From assembly GCA_964600385.1 (NCBI GenBank), contig CAZRJC010000001.1, positions 124,001-188,000 of the forward strand: 64,000 nt of DNA, in the 5' to 3' direction. Below are positions 49,941 through 59,445 of the stretch, piece after piece. Under the pieces are notes generated by a model. The model was not told where the DNA came from. It did not search any database and worked only from the letters and a program-made list of their open reading frames with translations. Each line of letters begins with the position of its first letter. Position 1 is the stretch's first letter. This DNA comes from DMER64 sp964600385 (GTDB lineage: Bacteria; Bacteroidota; Bacteroidia; Bacteroidales; UBA932). Both the position numbers and the translations under genes were made by a program.

Positions 49941-51178
49941 TTGAACAACTCTTCGGTGGCCAGGGAAATCTTGGTCACCGAAAAATTGTCCCCCTCCGGA
50001 AACACCCAGAACGAATCTTTAAGCGTATTGAGATCGACGCAATCCCGCTTGTATTTTCCGTATTCGTATTCTATATGGCATGAATAGACAGACTGAGCCG
50101 GAATGTTCAGTGTGTACTGCGCTCCGCCGTATACTCCGGTAAGCTCAAAACCATTCATATCATGAACCATTTCTCCGTTACCTATATCTATGAAACCTTT
50201 GGAATTAGGCAGCATTCTCACCGTTACATCGGACCGGAAACAATAGGTGCCCGATTCCACTTCGAGACGGACTTGCTCCCGTTCCCACTCATACCAGTCG
50301 GGAATATGAGAAAACTTTGTTTCTCCTTCTATAGCCTTAAGTTCTCCCAATTCGGACATCTTCCAGCGCTTTGAGCAATGATTGCACCATATTTCATCTC
50401 CGCCCGAAGCCATTTTATATTCTGTCCCGCAATCCGGACATTGGTAAAGGACCTTATGAAGGCCTTTCGCCCTGTTTTTATACTTTACAGGAATATTATT
50501 CGCCCTTTGCCAGGCAAAATCGTCGTATTCAAATGCCCGGTTTATCCTGTCGTTGATTTCATCAATTGAGAGTGTGCCTATTTCTTTTGCGTTGATGATC
50601 TGTGTCATTGTTGCCTTAGTCCGCACACCCCTGGTTTTTTGGTTCCAGAACGGGGCGTTAATATGGTGTCCGTATGTAATAAGCGTTACCACGGGCACGT
50701 TCAGATGTTTCACCAATTTGCCTAAAGAAGGCGGCAAAACAGCATTTGTTCCGCATAACGAATACCTGGCCTCGGGATATATGGCTGCAATCTTTCCTCT
50801 TTCCACTACCGTTTTAAGATGCCTTATAAGCGCAATATCGTTAGTGAATTTTCTTTTCCCTATACACCCTACCCGTCTCATAAGCCATTCCTTGCCTATA
50901 AAACCATCAACCGCTACAACATAGAATGCCTGATGAGGGAAAGTCGCTACCGTGGCCACCATAAAATCATAAAAGGCATTATGATTGCATAACAGAAGAT
51001 ACGGGGGTTTAATCCCCTCCATGTTGACCTTTTTTATTTTTGTACGATGCCTCCACAGGGATGGAAAGCTTAATAACCAGGTAATTGGTCTCAGATACCA
51101 GCTGACAGGCTGGGGCATTTTGGCCAGGTCAAAACGCTTGACTTCCCGTAAAGGGAAAAAATTCATTGCATAATTCAT
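49925..51178 (-). CDS. PlsC-like acyltransferase with C-terminal zinc ribbon
   Basis: 417 residues. An N-terminal 1-acyl-glycerol-3-phosphate acyltransferase domain (about 30-235) with NHNAFYD (H66, D71) and a later PEARYS motif (about 135). About 240-265 there is a zinc-ribbon-like pair of knuckles, CPDCGTE and CNHC, 15 residues apart. The last 150 residues are beta-rich with no identified domain. PlsC enzymes are usually about 240 residues, so the extension is unusual. It may act on another acyl acceptor or be regulated through the zinc domain. Confidence 0.8.
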   Translation of the reverse strand: MNYAMNFFPLREVKRFDLAKMPQPVSWYLRPITWLLSFPSLWRHRTKIKKVNMEGIKPPYLLLCNHNAFYDFMVATVATFPHQAFYVVAVDGFIGKEWLMRRVGCIGKRKFTNDIALIRHLKTVVERGKIAAIYPEARYSLCGTNAVLPPSLGKLVKHLNVPVVTLITYGHHINAPFWNQKTRGVRTKATMTQIINAKEIGTLSIDEINDRINRAFEYDDFAWQRANNIPVKYKNRAKGLHKVLYQCPDCGTEYKMASGGDEIWCNHCSKRWKMSELGELKAIEGETKFSHIPDWYEWEREQVRLEVESGTYCFRSDVTVRMLPNSKGFIDIGNGEMVHDMNGFELTGVYGGAQYTLNIPAQSVYSCHIEYEYGKYKRDCVDLNTLKDSFWVFPEGDNFSVTKISLATEELFNYRKP

Positions 51179-51215
51179 ATAACAAATATATACGAAAAAA
51201 AATAAAGGCTACAAA

Positions 51216-51243
51216 AAAAGGGCACCCGGAAAGGCGCCCTTTT
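51216..51243 (-). terminator. Terminator after the leftward SusCD pair
   Basis: On the minus strand AAAAGGGC (51243-51236) pairs with GCCCTTTT (51223-51216), an inner pair (GCC/GGT region) adds stability, and a run of T (51219-51213) follows. Confidence 0.8.
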
Positions 51244-51264
51244 AATAATTAATACAACTTCTGT

Positions 51265-52731
51265 CTATTTGACTCCTGTACGGGTGTCAAACCACATTTG
51301 TTTGCCCCAGAATTCGTCAATTACCTGTGACATCGGACCAGCAGAGTTTGCACCGTTAAGTGTACCTTCTACAATCGGATAGGGGTAACGAAGAGGAGGT
51401 GTATTATGTCCTGTATAGCCACATTCTGCCATTGAGCTGGCAATATGGTGGGTTGTGGGAATACCTGTCTTTCTGTACAGCGACCAGGCTTCCATTCCCT
51501 GCTTGAAGAGGCAGATCCATTCCTGCAGATATATCTGGTCCAGGGTGCCGGTAAAGGCAGCCGGTCCGGCCAGATAAGCAGCAGCCTGATCGGCTACTCC
51601 GTTTTCTTCCAGAGATACGGTAACACCAGTTTCGTAAGCAGCCTTTGCAGTAGTTCCGACATTCCAGCCGCGTGCAGCAGCTTCTGCCAGGTGGAAATAC
51701 GTTTCAGCAGCACGGTAGATAGCCGAAAAACCGGCCAAATCTTCACGGAATCGTTCACCAAGGAGTGAATATTTCGTAGCATGACCGGAAGTAATGGCAT
51801 CGGGTCCGCCAATCTCGCAACCTACATATTGTCCCGAAGCATTGGGTTGGGCATACACAGAAAGACGAGGATCGAGCAAGCCTTTCATGACGTTAACCAG
51901 AATATCGGAAATACAATGGTCATCACGTGTACGGAAATCATCTGCCCAGGGTTCATAATAGGGCGATTCACCCGGCCACCAGAAGAATGCATTCTGACTG
52001 TTCTCTTTAATAAGAGGATATTTGGTGGGATTACCGGTAATCTCTTCGGCTACCTGTTTGGCAAGCGAAGGATTTACGTTGGCAATACGCATAGCCATGC
52101 GCAAACGGAGTGAATTGGCCAGACGGAGCCATGCTTCGGTGTCACCGTAGAAAAGGATATCACCTCCACCAAGATCGTCAATAGCACCTTCGTTCAGCCC
52201 GTCGGCGGCTTCTTTGAGCAGGTTCATAATGGCGGGATAGATCTCTTCCTGAGTATCATATTTGGGAGTTATAATTCCCTTATCCAGACTAACAGCTTCT
52301 GAATAAGGAAGATCACGCCATCTGTCGGTTCCAAGCTGCATAATGACGGCTTCCCATATCTTGGCCACACTGGCCGTATTGGTCAGACCCTGCTCGGTCG
52401 ACCTGTTCAATACATCCCTTACGTTATTCAGGGTAATATACAGATAATGCCAGTTATTGGCGACAACACCGGAACGGGATACATACCGGGCTTCATCAAT
52501 ATATTGTTTTTTGGCAAGATGCCCTGCATATGTGCTGGGTTCATTCATATCAGCCCAGGGATCGAAATATGTAGAGCAGGTATACCTGATACAATAGGCC
52601 AACACGTTGGTTATGGGCGCATCTGCAGAAGCATTGGGGTTAGTGTTGATTTCATCAAAATCTTTGGTACACCCCATCAACAGCACACCGAACACGGCGA
52701 TTACAGAAAATTTGAGTATTTGTGTTTTCAT
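51265..52731 (-). CDS. SusD/RagB-like nutrient-binding lipoprotein (SusD_2 type)
   Basis: 488 residues. Lipobox LLMGC (about residue 21) marks an outer-membrane lipoprotein. Start of the mature protein TKDFDEINTNPNAS and later tetratricopeptide-like helices (TYFHLAEAAARGW) are typical of SusD-like_2 proteins, which pair with SusC and cap the transporter. The gene is 18 nt after its SusC partner. There are no glycosidases, sulfatases or sensor genes next to it, so the ligand could be a peptide and not a glycan. Confidence 0.93.
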   Translation of the reverse strand: MKTQILKFSVIAVFGVLLMGCTKDFDEINTNPNASADAPITNVLAYCIRYTCSTYFDPWADMNEPSTYAGHLAKKQYIDEARYVSRSGVVANNWHYLYITLNNVRDVLNRSTEQGLTNTASVAKIWEAVIMQLGTDRWRDLPYSEAVSLDKGIITPKYDTQEEIYPAIMNLLKEAADGLNEGAIDDLGGGDILFYGDTEAWLRLANSLRLRMAMRIANVNPSLAKQVAEEITGNPTKYPLIKENSQNAFFWWPGESPYYEPWADDFRTRDDHCISDILVNVMKGLLDPRLSVYAQPNASGQYVGCEIGGPDAITSGHATKYSLLGERFREDLAGFSAIYRAAETYFHLAEAAARGWNVGTTAKAAYETGVTVSLEENGVADQAAAYLAGPAAFTGTLDQIYLQEWICLFKQGMEAWSLYRKTGIPTTHHIASSMAECGYTGHNTPPLRYPYPIVEGTLNGANSAGPMSQVIDEFWGKQMWFDTRTGVK

Positions 52732-52749
52732 ATCTTCAATTATTTGGGG

Positions 52750-55700
52750 TTAGAAAGTGATACCTAATTTAAGACCAATGCTGCGGGTAGGCATGTATGA
52801 GTTGGCTTCAAGACCCACGCCGCCGTTGTCGGAGTTAACGCTCGATTCGGGATCGATCCTGGCGATGTTGGATTCGTGCAGCCAGAGAATAGCCACGTTG
52901 CTGCCCACGAGAGACACGTTGAATGCCTTCACCAGGCTGCTCTTTGTAAATCTCGAAGCAGGAATGGTATAGGTAATGTATAGATCTTTCAATTTCAGGT
53001 AGGAACCGTCAAATACGCAGAACGAACGGTTGCTGTAGAAATCGGCAAAAGCAGAAGTAGGTGCTACTACAATGTCATTCACGGTACCATCTTCTTTTAC
53101 GAAAGTCCTGTCGGTGAGAATATCTTTACCGAATACCACGCCATTCTCACGAACGCCGTTGGCTGCGGTATATTCATAGATACCGGTATAGGTACCAAAC
53201 ATCTGGGACACGGAGAACACGTCGCCTCCCTTACGGAAGTCGAGCAGGAAGCCGAAAGAAAAGTTCTTCCAGCTGAAATCCATGTTCAAACCGGCTATCC
53301 AGTCGGGGTTAACATTGCCGAGAACCCTGCTTTCGCGTTTGGCACGGCCGTTAGCACCAACAATAATGTTCCCGTTGTCGTCTGTAACAGAGCCTGTTCC
53401 GTAGATGGCACCCCAGGGTTCACCTACACGGGCCTGAGTATATACAGACCAGGACGATCCAATGTTATAGGTAGTAATATTCTGACCTGTTGCTTCGTCA
53501 GTATAAAGAGAAATAATCTTACTCCGGTCTTTAGACCAGTTGAGGGTGATATCCCAGTTAAAGTTGCTTGTTCTTACAGGAGTAGCTGTCAACTGGATCT
53601 CAATACCTTTGTTGTTGATTTCCCCGGCATTGACTTTCATTGAACTGTAACCCGTGGAGCGGGATACTTCGGCCGAAAGAATCTGGTCTGTAGTGGTTTT
53701 GTTGTACAAAGCCATATCTATTCCCAGGCGGTTGCCAAAGAACCGGGCTTCCAGACCAATCTCGGACGTTTCAACAGACTCGGGTCTCAGGCCTGCAGGC
53801 GGATAAGTGGTAGGATTGGAGAACTGACCGGAACCATTGATGTTATATCCTACTGAAGAATAATACCGGGATGTCTGATAGGCAGAAGTGGCAGCTCCAA
53901 CCTGAGCCCAGCCACCACGCAGCTTCAGGAACTCAAGCACGCTTCCCTTCATGGCGGGGAACGTCTCGGTAAGAAGCCAGCTGGCCGATACGGAAGGATA
54001 GAAGAAAGGATCTGCGATGGTGGAACTCCAGTCGTTACGTGCCGAAGCATCTATGTAAAGCATGCCCATGAATCCGAGGGAGAGGTTTGCATACACAGAA
54101 TTGGAACGGATATGTGAACCGCCCATGCCGGTACCGGGGCTGCCGGAAACGTTGGAGATGGTAAACAGACCGGGAACTATAAGAGCATCTGCAGTCAGTG
54201 AAGAGGACATATAGTTCGCATCACGGTAGTTTGCTCCTAAAATGGCATTCACGCTTAACAGGTTATCTCCAAAAGTTTTGTCAAAGTATGCCAGGAAATC
54301 GGCATTGATTTCAGCATTCTTCCTGTTATAGGACCAGAAACCTCCATCGGGAGAGTCCGTATGGTACAGTACAACCTGCTTGGTGTAAGTGTCATAATAG
54401 TCATAACCCAGACGGCCTTCGAACTTCAACCAGCTGGTAGGCTTGATCCACAATGAGGTCTTGCCAAAGAAACGGTTACGTTCAAAGCTGTTTGTATTAT
54501 AATACATGGAATAATACGGGTTCTGGTGGTAATCGGGACACCAGCTGTACGGTTTACCTGTATAGGGGTCATTCCCTTTATCGTACATGTTTTTCAAGGA
54601 TTCCATATTTACCTGGCGGCCAAACCACTGAAGAATGGATTGCATTGGGTTACCGGCATTATAGTCACCCTGAGGAAGGTTATCGCTCTGGGTTCTTGTA
54701 TAGTTCATGCTCAGATCAAAAGAGATATACTTATTGATATCTACGTTGGTATTCATCTGTGCAGATATACGTTTCTGGTCGGTATTGGGAAGTGTTCCCT
54801 TCTGGTCCCTCAGACCAAGGGAAGCACGGGTAGTAGCCCGTTCGCCCTTTGTCACAACAGAAATGTTATGGCTCTGCGAATAGCCGGTTTCAAGGAAACT
54901 CTTTACGTTATCGGGGTGTGATACCCAAGGGGTTGCCTGATGTACGCCATTGGCATAGGGGCTGTCCCACTGGGGAATGTTCAGACCTATATCCAGGCGC
55001 GGGCCCCAGCTTTCGTCAGCTCCCATGTAATTGGCCAGGTCGCTGTAACCGAGTTGATCATAAACCCAGTCTGCATAAGAGCCGTTATAACCGCTTCTGT
55101 CGTATTCATATTCGGCCCCTTCATAACCTTGTCCGTAAAGATTCTGAAGCGGAGGCATATTAAATACCCTGTCAACAGCAAAACTGCCGTTGTAATTGAT
55201 GGAAACGCCTTCCTTGGCAGATTTTCCGGATTTTGTAGTAATAAGAACGACTCCCTTTCCTGCGCGCATCCCGTACAAGGCAGCGGAGCCCCCCTTCAGG
55301 ACAGAAATGTTTTCTATATCCTCGGGGTTGATATCATACAAACCGGAACCGTAGTTAACGGCGTTGGCCATATAGTTATCGTTGGAAATGGGTACCCCGT
55401 CTATTACTATAAGGGGTTCATTCCCTCCCAACGAAGAGTTACCGCGAACCACAATACGGCTCGAAGCACCAATGGCGCCACCTGACTGGGTAACCTGCAT
55501 ACCTGCCACGCGTCCCGAAAGGGCCGAGGAAATATTCATGTGTCCAGCCTTGGTGAGCTCTTCTGCTTTCACATCCTGGATAGCAGACCCGATTGATTTT
55601 CTTTCGCGGGTGATACCCAGTGCGGTAACGATGACCTCGTCAAGCACGTTGGCGGCACGCATTTCTACATTAATAACGGAACGGTTGTTCACCGCCACTT

Positions 55701-55947
55701 CTACGTTCACATACCCGACGTAACTGAATACGAGGGTGGCGTCAGAAGCACAGGTGATGGAATAGTTACCGTCGTTGTCGGTAACAAACGCGGTACGTTC
55801 TCCCTGGACCAGGATAGTGGCACCGGGGAGCGGCTGACCGTCAGCCGCATCCGTAACCGTACCTGTTATCTGGATATTCTGTGCCATAGCTAAGGAACAG
55901 ATACTCAGGAACAGGCAGGTCAGGATCGATCTGGTTTTTTTCATCAT
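52750..55947 (-). CDS. SusC/RagA-family TonB-linked outer-membrane protein
   Basis: 1065 residues. Signal peptide about 1-22, carboxypeptidase-regulatory-like domain (ITGTVTDAADGQPLPGATI, about 26-44), TonB box (VLDEVIVTALGI, about 101) and plug with GNSSLGGNEPLIVIDG (about 170), followed by a large barrel ending in IGLKLGITF. It forms the active channel of a SusCD nutrient-uptake complex with the product of 51265-52731. No STN domain, so it does not signal to an anti-sigma factor. Confidence 0.95.
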   Translation of the reverse strand: MMKKTRSILTCLFLSICSLAMAQNIQITGTVTDAADGQPLPGATILVQGERTAFVTDNDGNYSITCASDATLVFSYVGYVNVEVAVNNRSVINVEMRAANVLDEVIVTALGITRERKSIGSAIQDVKAEELTKAGHMNISSALSGRVAGMQVTQSGGAIGASSRIVVRGNSSLGGNEPLIVIDGVPISNDNYMANAVNYGSGLYDINPEDIENISVLKGGSAALYGMRAGKGVVLITTKSGKSAKEGVSINYNGSFAVDRVFNMPPLQNLYGQGYEGAEYEYDRSGYNGSYADWVYDQLGYSDLANYMGADESWGPRLDIGLNIPQWDSPYANGVHQATPWVSHPDNVKSFLETGYSQSHNISVVTKGERATTRASLGLRDQKGTLPNTDQKRISAQMNTNVDINKYISFDLSMNYTRTQSDNLPQGDYNAGNPMQSILQWFGRQVNMESLKNMYDKGNDPYTGKPYSWCPDYHQNPYYSMYYNTNSFERNRFFGKTSLWIKPTSWLKFEGRLGYDYYDTYTKQVVLYHTDSPDGGFWSYNRKNAEINADFLAYFDKTFGDNLLSVNAILGANYRDANYMSSSLTADALIVPGLFTISNVSGSPGTGMGGSHIRSNSVYANLSLGFMGMLYIDASARNDWSSTIADPFFYPSVSASWLLTETFPAMKGSVLEFLKLRGGWAQVGAATSAYQTSRYYSSVGYNINGSGQFSNPTTYPPAGLRPESVETSEIGLEARFFGNRLGIDMALYNKTTTDQILSAEVSRSTGYSSMKVNAGEINNKGIEIQLTATPVRTSNFNWDITLNWSKDRSKIISLYTDEATGQNITTYNIGSSWSVYTQARVGEPWGAIYGTGSVTDDNGNIIVGANGRAKRESRVLGNVNPDWIAGLNMDFSWKNFSFGFLLDFRKGGDVFSVSQMFGTYTGIYEYTAANGVRENGVVFGKDILTDRTFVKEDGTVNDIVVAPTSAFADFYSNRSFCVFDGSYLKLKDLYITYTIPASRFTKSSLVKAFNVSLVGSNVAILWLHESNIARIDPESSVNSDNGGVGLEANSYMPTRSIGLKLGITF

Positions 55948-56285
55948 CAGTTGAATTTAGGTTAATAAAACAAAATATAGGTTATGTGGAAAAATAGGTT
56001 ATATGATTACGGTTTAGGTTGAACAAATTTATGTAAATATTAATTAAAGCGCAACTTTTTTTAAACAGATGATAATCCGAATATAAAACGCTTTTTCACC
56101 TATTCATTAGAAGAAAATTATTTTTTTGTGTTACAAATTGAAAGGGTATTTAAAAAAATCGAGTCTTCACTTGATAAATGCAGTGTCCGGATTAAGATTT
56201 TATTAAAATTATTTGTATATCTTTGTAGACTAACCTGTAATTTTGATAAACCCTATAAACTATTTACTAACTAAAAACAAGACAG
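55948..56285. other. Regulatory intergenic region between divergent susC genes
   Basis: The only gap above 300 bp. It is AT-rich. A plus-strand TATCTTTG (56218-56225) fits a -7 box for the rightward operon, with a leader of about 55 nt. For the leftward operon the nearest match is the imperfect TATATTTTG (minus, near 55970-55980). No open frame, hairpin terminator or clear palindrome is seen in the rest. Confidence 0.6.
56218..56225 (+). promoter_or_regulatory. -7 box of the rightward susCD operon
   Basis: TATCTTTG, predicted start near 56229, 57 nt before the ATG at 56286. No clean -33 TTTG. Confidence 0.5.
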
Positions 56286-59200
56286 ATGAAAAAATTCCTT
56301 TTATTGACTTTGTCAGTCATGATGGGGTTCACAGCATTGTTTGCGCAGCAAAAGGTAACCGGCACGGTTACCTCCTCTGAAGACGGTGCTCCTATACCTT
56401 ATGTGACTGTAGTTGTGGCAGGAACAACGATTTCCACACAGACAGATCTGGATGGTAAGTACTCCATTAATGTGCCTACCGGTAATAACATGCTCCGTTT
56501 TTCCTTCGTGGGTATGCAGACTGTCAATGCAGAGCTTAACGGCAGAGCTATTGTAGACGTAATCATGTATCCGGACGCGATCGCTTTGGATGACGTGATT
56601 GTTGTTGCTTACGGTACCGCAAAAAAATCATCCTTTACCGGATCGGCAGCCACAGTGAAAAGCGAAAAAATCACTAAACGTACTGTATCTAACGTAACAA
56701 AAGCCATTGAAGGTTTGGTCGCCGGTGTAATTTCGACATCCGGTAGTGGTCAGCCCGGAGAAGGTGCTGCTCTCCGAATTCGCGGTTACGGCTCTATCAA
56801 CGCTTCATCTTCCCCGTTGTATGTTGTCGATGGTATTCCTTTTGACGGAAATATTTCTTCCATAAATCCCAACGACATTGAAAACATGACCGTATTGAAA
56901 GACGCCTCGGCCAGTGCATTGTACGGCTCTCGTGGTGCCAATGGTGTGGTTATGATTACCACTAAACGCGGGTCAGAGGGCAAAGCAAATGTGTCTTTCA
57001 AAGGTCAGGTTGGGTGGCAATCCCGTTCTTTGAAAAGGTATGATATGGTTGATCAGAAGGAATTCGTTGAATTAACCTACGAAGCCCTGAAAAACAAATA
57101 CTATATCCAGGGTGGCTACAGTATGGACGAAGCCAATAATTTGGCATCCTCAGACCTGGGAAAGACCATGGGTGGCGAATTGTATAATCCTTATAAGAAT
57201 TATTCGTGGAACTCAGTTATTGATCCTTCCACCGGATTGCTCATGGGAGATGCTGTTGCCGCATGGGATGAAGACTGGATGGATGAGCTCACCAACAAGA
57301 AAGCTCTCCGCCAGGAATATCTTGTAAGTGTTACCGGCGGAAATGAACAAACCAAATACGCTTTGTCACTTGGCTATCTGAAAGACCAGGGCGTATTGAT
57401 CACCACTTTGTTCTCCCGTTATTCCGCACGTGTCAATGTAGACCATAACGTTACCAAGTGGTTATCCATGGGATTGAACTCCTCATATGCCTTTACAGAC
57501 TCCAACTCTTCTCAGTATTCAGGCACGCAGACGGGTAATGCATGGTACACCGCTCAGTTCATGGCTCCTATTTATCCTGTTTACGAAAAGAATCTGGACG
57601 GGACCGACGTATTGGACGAAAACGGCAAGCGCTTATACGACTATGGTATGAATGGCCGTCCAAAAGCTTCACGTTTTAACGTAATCGGTGACTTGTACGA
57701 TAATGAATACAAAACTACCCGGGATAACGCCAGCGTACGTACGTATTTAATGTTAGGCGGTGACAACGAAGCCATGGGCGCGTTAAAAGGTCTTTCCTTC
57801 ACCATCAATTTCGGAGCTGACCTGGTTAACAGAAACATTTCCTCCTATTACAATCCTTACCACGGTGACGGAACTTCCACTGAGGGAAGCATATCAAAAT
57901 ACAATACACGGACTTTCTCCTATACGTTAAACCAGATTTTGAAATATGACCGGACGTTTGGGAAACACCACGTATTGGCTCAGGCCGGGCATGAGTACTA
58001 CAACTACGGTTACTCATATTTGTATGCAGAGCGTACAAAAGTTTATCCGGGCATTACAGAATTGGCCCCGGCTGTTAACGTTTCGGACAACAATTCCTAC
58101 CTGGAAGCTTACCATATTGAATCCTACTTTGGCCGTTTAGCTTACGACTTTGACGACAAATACTATCTGGAAGGAACCTGGCGTACAGATGGGTCCTCTC
58201 GTTTCTTTAAAGATAACCGTTGGGGGCAATTCTGGTCAGTAGGAGCATCCTGGAGGATTTCAGCAGAAAACTTCATGAAGAATGCCAGTTGGATCAACAA
58301 TATGTCACTTAGAGCATCGTACGGTTCTTTAGGTAACGATGCCCTGGATTCCTACTATGCCTGGCAATCATTCTACGATCTGACATGGCCCAACGCCACT
58401 AATCCGGGTGCTTTGGTTTCTTCTTTGGAAAACAAAAACGTAACATGGGAAAAGAAAAAATCATGGAATTTCGGTTTGGATGCTGTATTGTTCAACCGAG
58501 TATTGAATTTGAATATCGAGCACTACCGTTCCACAACCGACGATATGTTGCTCTCCTTCCCCATGCCTATGTCAACCGGTTTTACGGGCTACAATGCCAA
58601 CGTAGGCTCGATGACCAACAACGGTATTGAAATGACAGCAACTGTAAACTGGCTTAACAAGAAAAACTTCCGCGCCAGTTCTACCGTTATGTTTTATAAG
58701 AACTGGAACAACGTCGTAAAACTAACCGACAACAACACGATCACTTCCGGTGTTCGCGTCATCAAGGTAGGTATGCCTATATACACCTATTATATAACCA
58801 AATGCGCAGGTGTTGACCCTGCAACCGGCAGACAGCTTTACTGGGCTTACGACAAGGACGAAGCCGGAGAACGCATTGAAGGTTCCGATTATATTACAGC
58901 TAACGAAACACAAGCCACCGATTCCAAATATTATATGGGTAGCCGCGATCCAAAATTCCAGGGATCTTTTGGTACTGATTTACAATTTGGTCCGGTTGAC
59001 TTCTCTTTCCTGACTACTTTCTCTTATGGGGGGTACATTTACGAAAGTCTTTACCAAAGCTCAATGGAAGCCACATACGGCGGCGACACATGGAACAAAA
59101 ACATCCTGCGCCGTTGGCAAAAACCGGGTGATGTTACAGACGTACCGGCTGTCATGATTGGCTCGGGCCGTCTGTCCAACGTAGACAAATGGTTGGTTGA

Positions 59201-59426
59201 TGCTTCTTATTTTGCAATCAAATCCATTCAATTGGGATATACTCTCCCTGCCAAATGGACCAGGAAGGCAAATATTGGCGCTCTCCGCGTTTTCGTATTG
59301 GGCGATAACCTTGCAATGTTCAATCACTTGAATGGTATGGATGCACAGTATGACTTCGCAGGAGGCACCAGCTGGAGCTATGCTCCTGTTCGGACATTCT
59401 CTTGCGGTATAGATATTAATTTCTAA
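56286..59426 (+). CDS. SusC/RagA-family TonB-linked outer-membrane protein
   Basis: 1046 residues. Signal peptide about 1-20 (LFAQQ), carboxypeptidase-regulatory-like domain (about 22-95), TonB box LDDVIVVAYGTAKK (about 101) and plug with SSPLYVVDGIPFDG and the SusC hallmark SASALYGSRGANGVVMITTK (about 207-226, quoted in part), then the barrel with FSCGIDINF at the C-terminus. It is the transporter of the rightward operon. The codons look biased (cgt, gct, ttg/ctg, ggt), as in strongly expressed genes. Confidence 0.95.
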   Translation: MKKFLLLTLSVMMGFTALFAQQKVTGTVTSSEDGAPIPYVTVVVAGTTISTQTDLDGKYSINVPTGNNMLRFSFVGMQTVNAELNGRAIVDVIMYPDAIALDDVIVVAYGTAKKSSFTGSAATVKSEKITKRTVSNVTKAIEGLVAGVISTSGSGQPGEGAALRIRGYGSINASSSPLYVVDGIPFDGNISSINPNDIENMTVLKDASASALYGSRGANGVVMITTKRGSEGKANVSFKGQVGWQSRSLKRYDMVDQKEFVELTYEALKNKYYIQGGYSMDEANNLASSDLGKTMGGELYNPYKNYSWNSVIDPSTGLLMGDAVAAWDEDWMDELTNKKALRQEYLVSVTGGNEQTKYALSLGYLKDQGVLITTLFSRYSARVNVDHNVTKWLSMGLNSSYAFTDSNSSQYSGTQTGNAWYTAQFMAPIYPVYEKNLDGTDVLDENGKRLYDYGMNGRPKASRFNVIGDLYDNEYKTTRDNASVRTYLMLGGDNEAMGALKGLSFTINFGADLVNRNISSYYNPYHGDGTSTEGSISKYNTRTFSYTLNQILKYDRTFGKHHVLAQAGHEYYNYGYSYLYAERTKVYPGITELAPAVNVSDNNSYLEAYHIESYFGRLAYDFDDKYYLEGTWRTDGSSRFFKDNRWGQFWSVGASWRISAENFMKNASWINNMSLRASYGSLGNDALDSYYAWQSFYDLTWPNATNPGALVSSLENKNVTWEKKKSWNFGLDAVLFNRVLNLNIEHYRSTTDDMLLSFPMPMSTGFTGYNANVGSMTNNGIEMTATVNWLNKKNFRASSTVMFYKNWNNVVKLTDNNTITSGVRVIKVGMPIYTYYITKCAGVDPATGRQLYWAYDKDEAGERIEGSDYITANETQATDSKYYMGSRDPKFQGSFGTDLQFGPVDFSFLTTFSYGGYIYESLYQSSMEATYGGDTWNKNILRRWQKPGDVTDVPAVMIGSGRLSNVDKWLVDASYFAIKSIQLGYTLPAKWTRKANIGALRVFVLGDNLAMFNHLNGMDAQYDFAGGTSWSYAPVRTFSCGIDINF

Positions 59427-59445
59427 CATAAGGAGACAGATGACT

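Noticed and set aside
54526..54921. 131-codon plus-strand open frame and similar frames within the susC genes
   Set aside because: Shadow frames of the long SusC coding regions.
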